Below, in pieces: positions 55,891 to 64,000 of a stretch of 64,000 nt of DNA. A program made the translations under genes and the position numbers. The stretch is taken from NCBI GenBank assembly GCA_023313575.1, contig JAJTTP010000012.1, positions 310,001 through 374,000 of the forward strand. The letters are read 5' to 3'. The stretch comes from Eutypella sp. D-1. Its lineage: Eukaryota; Ascomycota; Sordariomycetes; Xylariales; Diatrypaceae. The notes beneath the pieces were generated by a model. The model saw only the letters and a program-made list of their open reading frames with translations. It was not told the origin of the DNA and ran no database searches. The first letter of the stretch is position 1; each line of letters opens with the position of its first letter.

Positions 55891-57557
55891 CTATAGTCCT
55901 ACACTGTGTTGCACTTATAGGACCTTATGTTGCCGATCCCTTGACACCAATCCAGTATAAAGTACAGGCTTGGGACTTCAAGTTCGTGACGGGAAACGGC
56001 TTGAGTTATATCCTGGGAGCAATTTCGATTGATTTGTCATCGGTAACACCGGTACATATGTAGAGTCGCGGAAGGGGCCCCTAACTCCGTAGAATAGCGA
56101 CCCTAGTTATAATGCATACATCCTACAAAGGAACTAGTCCTCTACATCACGAAAACAGGGCATGTTTGCTCGTTGATCAAAGTGGAATATAGCCCTCAAA
56201 CCGAAAATGTCTCTACTCTCCTATGGATTGACGTAGGCTTGAAAGTCGTGTCGCGGGGCTGCATACGATCTTCCACCCTTTGGTTCTTCAATTAAGTACG
56301 GTCGAGACCAATTCCGTCATTTATTTAGAAACAGCGATTAAGGTATCTAGGTCGGATATCATGTCTATTTAATCCAGATTGATAGAAGCCACTTTCCCTG
56401 TTCACCATATAAGACCTATCCACCAGACAGCCACTTGTCTGCCCCTCTTTGCCATCTCCTTCTCATAATACAGTGGTTCTACATATGCAATGTGAAGCCA
56501 CATGCACATCGCAGTGACCAATATGTATGTCTACGTGAGACGAGATAGCCGGGAGTATCGCTGCCTTAAATACTACATTGCATGATGACGGTCCAATCCG
56601 TCTCGGTGCTATTACGTCCATTTTCGTCCATTTACGGCCATGCATGTAGACTGCGCCTTGCGTCCCCAGCAAGGTTCCTATCGGTCTGAGGGAGAGCTTA
56701 CCGATAATCACTCGCATGACCCTTCTACGACGCTTAAATCCGCATATACCACGGATTGGAATAATCGGTATCACTTGTTCAGTGCAGCCAAATGTCTTCA
56801 CGGAGGCCAAGGCTCATGTCTTCAAGGTGAGTTTGGATTCGATCTCTAGCTGTTCGCCGGAACTCAATATGCAGAGTATATAGAGCGTCTAGGTCTGTTC
56901 GGTTCACAACACGGCAACTAGTATGTTTCACTTGTTCAAGAATGCCGTAGTCATTAACTTATCAATCTAGACGGGGGGTGGGGGTGGGATATACAGTAGC
57001 GAGATGCCTTGGCAGGTCGATGTAGGCGCACAGGCGTTGACACACATGAGCCTGTATAGAAACAACGAATGAAAGCTAGAATCGCAATGAGATCAACACT
57101 AAGCCCTTCTAGAGCGTAGATCCTAGTCATGAGATAGGGATACTCAACTTACTTTTGACGTGAACCTCATGCATATTTACCCAGAACCCCTTTCCCTCTC
57201 CTTAGACAAAGGCACTAGGATATCTGTCACCCATTGTTTATATAACAGCGAGACACGGGGCTTGTAGGTAGAATGAATTGAATAGCCGCAGATCTAATGA
57301 TGATCAACAGCGTCAGTGCTAGTTCTTATCACGTAACTAAAGCCTCTAAGGGTACATGATGCGATGAACCACCTTGTTATCTCCCATAGCCTCATATAGC
57401 ATCCTCTGCTGTGTTGAGCAAGTCTGATGTAAGGACATTATGATTACACGTGACAATCTCGTGCTGTGCCATTTCACGCCCTGGAAGTATGACACGAAGG
57501 TACTAACAGCTGTAGGATAGTCCCGCAGTATCCGAGCAACAGAAAGGACGAACAGCA
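55891..57557. other. Intergenic, no supported gene
   Basis: Only motif-free short frames. A GGGGGGTGGGGGTGGG run occurs near 56973-56989. Confidence 0.35.
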
Positions 57558-58364
57558 TTATTTTAGATATTTGAGAATGGCCCCAACCTCAACGCTGTCG
57601 ACCTTTTCAGTCTCGCCTGGTGGGAGGCACGATGAATGCACTGAAATGTGCTGGCTCCTCTCACTTAAGCGCAGCGCCCGCACGAGTTGCGGCAGATTCC
57701 TGCTCCGCACGCCGCCACCAACTATGATCTCGATGTTCAGTTTGCTCGCTTCGTCCAATATCTGCATGAGAACATCCGCATTCTGTGGAGCGGTGCCGAG
57801 GCCGCCCGACGTTAGGACACCATCGAAACCGCAACGTGCGAGGTCGTCCAGCGCCACCTTCCACTGCTGGCGTCCCTGGTCCCCATCGGTGAGTGCGCCA
57901 CAGCTGACGACGTCGTCAAAGGCGCGGTGAAACACTGTCTTAAACGGGCGTGCCGCCTCGACGAGGATGTCGCACCTCCGTGTATCAACTACACAGCCGC
58001 CGCGTGAGGTATCCTCGGCAAGGATTCCAAATACGAATCCGTCACCTCTTTCCGCATCCAACAGCCCAGACTGCATGAGCTTCGCAATTTCATTTCTCAT
58101 CTGCTCGAATTCCGGTTCAGAATAGATGAAGTCGCGGCCGCCTAGGGCGGAAGAAGATGGAGGCCGGCGGGGCCGGATCATGATTCTCAGCGGCACACCC
58201 AGGGCGGCAGCAGCAATGACCTGCAGGTCTTGCAATGATGGTGTGAGCCCGCCTGCTGGATATGAGTCTGCAGCGTTGAGCTCTATACGTGATGCGCCGG
58301 CTGCGACTCCGCCAAGAGCTGCATTGCCGCCGAAGACTGGGATTTCAAAACATATGGGAGACAT
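57558..58364 (-). CDS. cutC: CutC family copper homeostasis protein
   Basis: CutC proteins are TIM-barrel proteins linked to copper tolerance in bacteria and conserved in eukaryotes, where their exact activity is unsettled. From the ATG at 58364 the protein has 268 residues: MSPICFEIPVFGG, AGASRIELNAADSYPAGGLT (the family block ADRIELC...GGLTPS), IMIRPRRPP, FVFGILAED, FHRAFDD, FDGVLTSGG, and the phosphate-like loop EIIVGGGVRSRN. These are in the usual order and at full family length. An in-frame ATG at 58451 would add 29 polar residues without homology; I prefer 58364 because the family starts at this strand. The gene is intact and intron-free. A plus-strand frame at 57571-57930 is its shadow. 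Confidence 0.92.
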   Translation of the reverse strand: MSPICFEIPVFGGNAALGGVAAGASRIELNAADSYPAGGLTPSLQDLQVIAAAALGVPLRIMIRPRRPPSSSALGGRDFIYSEPEFEQMRNEIAKLMQSGLLDAERGDGFVFGILAEDTSRGGCVVDTRRCDILVEAARPFKTVFHRAFDDVVSCGALTDGDQGRQQWKVALDDLARCGFDGVLTSGGLGTAPQNADVLMQILDEASKLNIEIIVGGGVRSRNLPQLVRALRLSERSQHISVHSSCLPPGETEKVDSVEVGAILKYLK

Positions 58365-59667
58365 TTCGCATTCTCTATAGCTAGCTTGCTTTTTGTTCTT
58401 GTCTGTAGTTTGTGTATGTATGCTAGATAAGTAATCAATGCGCAAAGCCAAACTATGCTTTCATCAGGAACCCATCATGTTAAAAGGGGATGACATGACA
58501 TGAAATCTCTTTGAACGACATCACTTAACACAAGTATCTGTTATCATAATATGTATCTATGCATGGTGAATCATGATCAATAATCCAAACTTGTTATGCA
58601 TTTATCGGGACGTCATCAACTTTTCGGCATTACGTAAGATAGGAGTTGAAATATACGTGAAATCCAACTTGCATTTGCTCTTTCTACATCACAGAAAAAA
58701 GAAGGGAAAGCTTTTCAACATAGGAGGATATATAAACCGAATCATGCAAAGCTCTAAAACATAATCTATATACATCGCCGCAGTTTCACCATAGCGAAAA
58801 ATACGTCACGACCGATCAGAGGCCACCGATAACAACAAATCTAACTATAATGCTGGTTGACAAATGCCATCAGGCCATCTGGTCAAAGGCACAAAGGTAA
58901 CAATGGCCAACACCCCCCCTAGGATTTAATATCAGAAAACAGTTGACGTAGAACAGAAAAGCAAGGAAAACTACTAGAAAAGACGCTCGAGTCTTGCTAT
59001 GAGCTATGAGAACTAAAGATACCATACTATCACAGCATTCGACATATTAATGGAACGAGAGATGGAAACCCCACAGCCACTACTTCTCAGTTACAGCATC
59101 TCTAATACATAGCCACAGTTATAGTGTGCCACCTGTGACGAGGCTGCCTTGGTCCGGTAACTGCTATGGGCTCAGATGGCTTCAGACCTAGTCATCAGAT
59201 ATATAAAATAGAATAACAAAGAAGCACGTCAGAACTCGTCCCCTAGGGTACATAATGAAATTACAACGTCCATGCTATTCTCCTACCCGGTCCTCATAGG
59301 CGAAGTCTTCTACCACCTATATCCCTACGTTGATGAAAAGAGGCGGGGCATATCCTATAGCTACTGGTGTTATTGGTGTTTGTTTCTTGCACATTTGTCT
59401 ACCCGCACTTGCTTTTGAATGCATTGGCCCTATGGAGCCGTATGCATCAACGAAACATGGTTCAGGGCCTTACACACTGTCTACCCTGGCAGTACTTGAT
59501 GTATCTAGTGCTAGCCCAGCACGACCACATACCACATGAGAGGGAAAGAATGAGAGCTGCGTAGCAGCTCTCCCACGGGGTCAAATATTACAATGCAACA
59601 ATAATAAATTGATTCTATTACAGGAGTCGTATATAAAATTGAGTGCGCATGATAAAAATATCAATAA
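58365..59667. other. Intergenic, AT-rich, no supported gene
   Basis: No coding motif. Many AT-rich stretches but no repeat pairs found before the MITE at 59670. Confidence 0.35.
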
Positions 59668-59669
59668 TA

Positions 59670-59942
59670 CGAAGGCAGTGTTTAAAAGTTTTCGGTGCTT
59701 AACAGGTCAAATCCTTATACGAACTATTAATCGCACACACTGTTATTTCCTAGTCGTCCCCTGGCCAGGCAGCATTACAGCGCAGGGCCCGCTAACGTGG
59801 ACCTCGTAGCAGGATGTTCTAGCGGTCTAATAGGGCTGTTAGTGCCTATCCTTATAGGAGCCGTGTCTGACCGTGCTTATGCACGTTCTTAAGTATACTA
59901 TCAATTAAGCTAAGAACCGAAAACTTTCAAACACTGCCTTCG
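59670..59942. mobile_element. 273-bp MITE with TA target duplication (Tc1/mariner type)
   Basis: The left end CGAAGGCAGTGTTTAAAAGT is the inverted complement of the right end ACTTTCAAACACTGCCTTCG, and the similarity extends inward to TTTTCGGT...TTA (about 35 bp). Both ends are flanked by TA (59668-59669 and 59943-59944), the target site of Tc1/mariner and pogo elements. The interior has no coding frame, so the element is non-autonomous. Confidence 0.85.
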
Positions 59943-59944
59943 TA

Positions 59945-61139
59945 TTGGACTATATTTCTTACCCACCTACCTACATTATAGTGGTGTTTTAGTGACAAGC
60001 GTGCTAAAGCCTAGGCTTAAGGTACCTGCTAAGTTTTTAGGCTCAGGGGTCCGTAGCCTCTGGCTATTGTGGGCCGTATTTTATTATGCCGTACAACGTA
60101 CTGGGGGGCCTGTGAAAGTGGCCACACAATTTTGCTCCCGACCTCCGTATTACCATCTTTACAGCAAGTCATATTTTGCCTCTTGCTATTAATTCAGTAT
60201 TAAGTGCGCGACTGAATGACGCACGTAACATCTATCCAATTCGCCGGGCCTGATATCTCGGTATCATGAATGGCTAAAAGCTCAAACATAATTTGCGACG
60301 ATACGATGGAAGGGTATATAATTCATATTCCTTGCCTTGCGTTGCCCAGACTCCGATATGCCAATATCCTTTGGCAACGCAACCCTTTGTGGTGATACCC
60401 TTTTTTTTTTTATAGGGTATGGGATAACCCTAATCTAGATAGTCTCTCCTTAGCTAGCCAGCGATCAACCTAAGTATTCAACCCTTCTACATCTTCTATT
60501 ATATAAAATCAAAACCAGTGGTAACGGCTTCGTTACAACATCCAGTCTACATAGAGGGGCAATAACGCAGTGGGGATGTCCGGAACCTTCATCACGCCCG
60601 AGATATGGATGCCTTATCTCCGTTATTCCTGCCAACGGGCCGAGCAGTATATAGGTATCTATGTAAAGGAAACCAGATATCCGTTTGGTAAATATCACCC
60701 GTTAAGGTTACCGTTGCTTTACTCTTCTAGAAGGGGGGGGGGCTGGGGGGGCTCTCGCATAAGCAGCTATACGTCAGGGTCTAATAAATCTATTTAATAA
60801 TGTTAGAGGATTTAGGCACAGAGTGGAAGATAGTAGCCAAGGGGGTCACTGTGAGGTCGCTGTAGTATAGGTAAAGGTCAAACTTTTATTGAACTCTGGC
60901 CCTCTATTAGGACCGCAGGGGGCTTCGCCCCCTACCTACAGATAATTCCAGTCTATCGTAGCCTACATATAGGGGGAAGGTCGCTGCTAGCGCCCCTGTC
61001 CCCTTGCCACGTGACAAATAACAGCGATAATAACAAAGGAAGAAACTAAATACAGGTCCCTCCGTAGCAAATGATATAGCTCTAGGGCTAATCAATGGGT
61101 CCGCCAGTGGAACTGTGGGCCCTGATAGTAGCCGCGGTG
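59945..61139. other. Intergenic, no supported gene
   Basis: It contains an 11-T tract within a GATACCC...GGGTAT inverted repeat near 60397-60420, a G-rich run near 60730-60750, and the hairpin at 60917-60933. Possibly old repeat debris. Confidence 0.35.
60917..60933. repeat. GC hairpin with TTC loop
   Basis: AGGGGGC-TTC-GCCCCCT forms a 7-bp perfect stem. It has the same loop and inner stem as the hairpin at 34268-34288. Confidence 0.65.
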
Positions 61140-62709
61140 CTAGTGGTAGATCGGGCCGTAGCCGTGGTAGCCGCGGTGCTGCACATGGTGCTCGACATAG
61201 CCTGGGGGGCCGTGGTGCTGAACGCGGGGCACACCATGGTAGTTAGCTCGCGGCGGGCCATGGTGGTGACCCGGGGGTGGGCCATGATGTTGAACGTAGG
61301 GCATGTCATGGTGCTGACTATGGTAATGCCCAGCGGGCTGTCCGTAGTGTTGGACACGACGGGCACCGTGATGATGACTAGGGTAATAGCCGTGGTAAGG
61401 ACCATGATGATGGGCATGATGACCGCCGTAGTGCTGAGCAGGGCGCTGGGCAGGGTGCTGGCCGAAGCGCTGGCTGGGCTCTTGGTCATGATGATGTCCA
61501 AAGGCTTCGGGGTTGGGGTGGGCAACTCGGTGGTAGGGTCTGGCAAAGGGCTCAGCATGGCCGTGGTCATCGTGGAGAACAAAGACTCGACGGCCATTCC
61601 CCTGGCCGCGACCGTGAAAGACGCCTCGGTTGCCCTGAGAAATCAAGATGGCTCCAGCCGGCGGAGGCGGGGGGAAGCGGGCCTCGGGAGAAGAAGGCGG
61701 GTCGCTTCCGCCAACGGTCGCGCGCTGACTGTTGAACGAATAGACAGAGCCATCGCTAGAAGGGTCGTTGCTAGCAGGCGTAGGCGAGGGGGAGCGGGCT
61801 TCGATGCTCGGCAAAACGGAGTTTGGAGCCGAGGTGGCACCGGAGGTTCCCTGAGAACGCCAGCCTGGAGCCGAAGGCAAAGGAGCTCTGCGCTGCGCAC
61901 CCGGGGCGGGGGCCGAGGGCAAAGGAGCTCTGCGCTGCGCACCCGGGGCGGGGGCCGGGGGACGGACAATGGGCGAGGCCTCAGAGGGGCCGGCCTGAGC
62001 ACCAGCGGGAGTCTCTTTCGGGGCAATGGCGCGATAAGCTCGGGAGGCCTGGTTGTAGAGGGATTCTTCGCCACTGTCGGACGTCTGCTGGGAGGTGGAG
62101 GCCTCGGCGGTGCTCGCAGAAGCCTCGGCAGCTCCGTTCTCTTTCTCGTTCTCGCTGTTGGACTTCGCCGCCTTCGCGGCGCGGCGCTTGATGACCGAGA
62201 CGCGGGCCCGAGCGGAATAGGGTCGGGACTTGTCCCTACCCTTGGGCAGGTCTTCGGGACCTGGTGACGGGGATGGTCAGCAACCAACAAACATGGGTTT
62301 GTGGGTCTATGATCTTATTAAAACTTACCCAATTTCTTCATATAATCATGAACAAATCCAACCGCGTGGGGGGACACTCTTCGCGTGCGGATGTTCTGAA
62401 ACCAATGCTCAACTGTAGGAGGTCAGTCTGGCAGAATCGAATGTAGGGGGCGGGAGGGGGTAGAGGGGGGTGGGTGGGGGGTGAGCAGCGCGTCGTCGGC
62501 GTAGCAGTTCAAGAAGGGGACTTACAGAGCATAGTGCCAGTATACTCGCGGGGGGCATCCTCTCCGAAGGCCCGCTGCATGTCGTCGGCAAGCTGCTCCC
62601 ATGACTTGCCCAGGTTTACCTTGTTGATGCCGAGCCTCTTCGGGGAGAAGGGGATGGCGATGCGCCAGAAGTAGCGCTCCTCGTCCGCAGACCAGTATTT
62701 GCCGCCCAT
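61140..62709 (-). CDS. SANT/Myb-like protein with His/Pro-rich tail, 462 aa, three exons
   Basis: Minus strand. Exons are 62526-62709, 62329-62412 and 61140-62260. Introns are 62413-62525 (GTAAGT...CTACAG) and 62261-62328 (GTAAGT...CACCAG). All phases agree (CTC-T/TT-GAG and TTG-G/GT-CCC). The N-terminus reads MGGKYWSADEERYFWRIAIP, then KSWEQLADDMQRAFG, YTGTMLFEHWFQNI and FVHDYMKKLG. This is a helical SANT/Myb-like domain with the W-S-x-x-E-E-x-x-F/Y pattern, suggesting DNA or chromatin binding. A Lys/Arg stretch (SVIKRRAAKAAK) may be a nuclear signal. The middle is Ser/Pro/Ala-rich with a 14-residue tandem duplication (PAPGAQRRAPLPSA twice, 42 bp at about 61876-61960). The last 150 residues are very rich in His, Gly, Pro and Tyr (HHAHHHGPYHGYYPSHHHG), a plausible metal-binding or phase-separating tail. 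The 390-codon plus-strand frame at 61095-62267 is antisense GC-rich shadow. Confidence 0.78.
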
Positions 62710-64000
62710 TGTGGAAGCTCGTCGTGGCTGTTATTGTATTGAGTGATCGTATGGGGTGCAAAAGCTAGTAATACGGTGATAGATTGGGATGACTAGATGC
62801 TATGGATAATATGGCTGCAGAGTAGGATGGATAGGTAGATGGATGGATAGATGATGGATAGATGGATAGAGAAGAGGAAGATAGAGAGCAGATGGGAAGG
62901 AGGAAGATCCAGAGAAGGTGGGCGAGGGGGGGGGGGGGATTATATAGAAATCTCGTGGGTAGGATGACAGGGCCTTCACAGGGGAGGTAGGAAAAGTTCA
63001 GGCCAGAACTGAGCAAAGCCAATTCCCGATGAGGAACCCATGATGTGTTTGCAGTCAGGAATAAGTCATCTTGAAACTGATCTTTCCCATATCTATCGTC
63101 ACCTAAATGTATTGAAGGCAAATTGAAAGATGCAGCTAGGAAAGATGGGATGATGAGATGGGTACCGGACTAGTACTTGGAGAGAATAGGGAGTCCAGGT
63201 GATATTGGTTTGAATATTGAATGTACCCAGCTGTACAAGTGACTCGCTTCCCACGTACAGGCCTTATCATAGATGGTTTCATGATCTCGCATGCAATGTT
63301 GCGAACCTAACTTGCTCCTCTTTTCATCTGTTCGTTCTTGTGTTGCGCACAGTGGAGCCTTGGTATAGGTTATGCAAGGGTCAACTGGCAGAAGCCCACC
63401 CCCCTTCGATTATGAATCCGGGGTAGAGAGATCGATTTCCTACCATAAAAATGCCTAAAGAAGCAACTTTTAGTCTTCGTAGGGCATTAGTGTCCGGGAA
63501 TGCGATGATAGGTGTAGATTTTCAACAACATCCATTCTGAAGCCGGTGAAAATATTTTAATGCATCGTGAAGTAGGCACAGGCGCCATCCTCCGCCTTGC
63601 ACCCACCCGGTCTGTTGGACAGCCACCGACATGCGTAGGGGCATCTTTAGGCAATCATTGTTCAGATGAACCTGCCAATAGTTCTTTTTAACGGATGGGG
63701 CCATCTCCCATTCATGTACGTCAAATGTGCAATACACCATGGCAAACGTCAGGCCTACTTCTCTACTAGTTTCATGTTACCAAATAAAACCGGAGAAGTC
63801 AGGGAAAAAAACTCTGTCATCACTAGATTTCTATGTATTACCTGACGGCGTCCAATCCGGTATTACTTCGGGATATTAACCCTTGAGCTGAAGATAATAT
63901 CTCCTACTCAGTGGGAAAGATGGCAGAAGTGACGGTATCGGCATAGTAACACCGCATGTCTCGATGTTCAAATCATGATATCAGTCATGGTCGTGAGCAC
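62710..64000. other. Upstream region of the SANT gene and window end, no gene
   Basis: Promoter side of the SANT-like gene, then featureless DNA to the window end. No supported gene. Confidence 0.35.
62820..62885. repeat. GGAT/GATA microsatellite
   Basis: A purine-rich run of GATGGATA/GATAGATG units about 120-170 bp upstream of the SANT-like start, followed by an 11-G tract near 62928-62938. It may lie in the 5' leader or promoter. Confidence 0.7.

Noticed and set aside
60397..60420. T-tract with flanking GGGTAT inverted repeat as a terminator or transposon end
   Set aside because: Too short and simple to assign, with no neighbouring transcript or partner repeat.
61095..62267. 390-codon plus-strand open frame rich in Val/Met/Gly/Arg
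   Set aside because: It is antisense to the SANT/His-rich gene, whose three exons join in phase. The odd composition comes from the complement of His- and Pro-rich codons.

Overview
The window looks like nuclear DNA of a filamentous ascomycete (Pezizomycotina). The genes are intron-poor, and their introns are short (58-90 nt) with GT...AG ends and CTAAC-like branch points. The protein families are typical of moulds: an FHA-like/kinase protein, a DUF7492-type secreted protein, a 2EXR-type protein, EthD, a fungal SMP-30-like lactonase and a small secreted protein. Two blocks (about 13.7-14.5 kb and 21.5-34.2 kb) are extremely AT-rich and TA-dense with almost no CA/TG. This is the footprint of repeat-induced point mutation (RIP) on old retrotransposons. 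No rRNA, tRNA or CRISPR array was recognised.

Region by region. 0-18.8 kb is a gene graveyard: a decayed family-X polymerase/BRCT gene, a 5'-truncated Tad1-like LINE, a chromovirus (Gypsy) integrase fragment, a SprT-like remnant beside an LTR scrap, a complete solo LTR, a diverged dispersed repeat, an unidentified two-exon relic, a pogo/Fot1 transposase scrap and a full-length but nonsense-mutated DUF7492 gene. Within it sit two genes that look intact: a small secreted protein (11.6 kb) and a three-exon, divergent Pab2/PABPN1-like RNA-binding protein (12.6-13.4 kb). 19.1-22.1 kb holds a 19-bp minisatellite, a Copia integrase relic and LTRs. 23.3-32.5 kb is a stack of RIP-mutated Gypsy elements on the minus strand (order along that strand LTR-gag-LTR-gag-LTR-pol-LTR). 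32.55-34.08 kb is a RIP-mutated Copia RT/RNase H region on the plus strand.

At about 34.25 kb the base composition changes abruptly and gene-bearing DNA begins: an FHA-like/Ser-Thr kinase, a large Trp-rich protein with FG-like repeats, a GH47 alpha-mannosidase (secretory-pathway N-glycan trimming), a 2EXR-type relic, an EthD protein, an unidentified two-exon gene, a broken TPR gene, a Cys-rich putative zinc protein, a vacuolar-type M20 carboxypeptidase (CPS1-like), a broken lactonase, CutC and a three-exon SANT/Myb-like protein with a His/Pro-rich tail. A 273-bp MITE with TA target sites lies at 59.67 kb.

The genes do not form an obvious pathway. What unites the window is its compartment: repeat-rich DNA where many single-copy genes carry one or two in-frame stops, several of the kind RIP produces (CAA/CAG to TAA/TAG, TGG to TAG). 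All identifications come from reading motifs by eye; no search was run.
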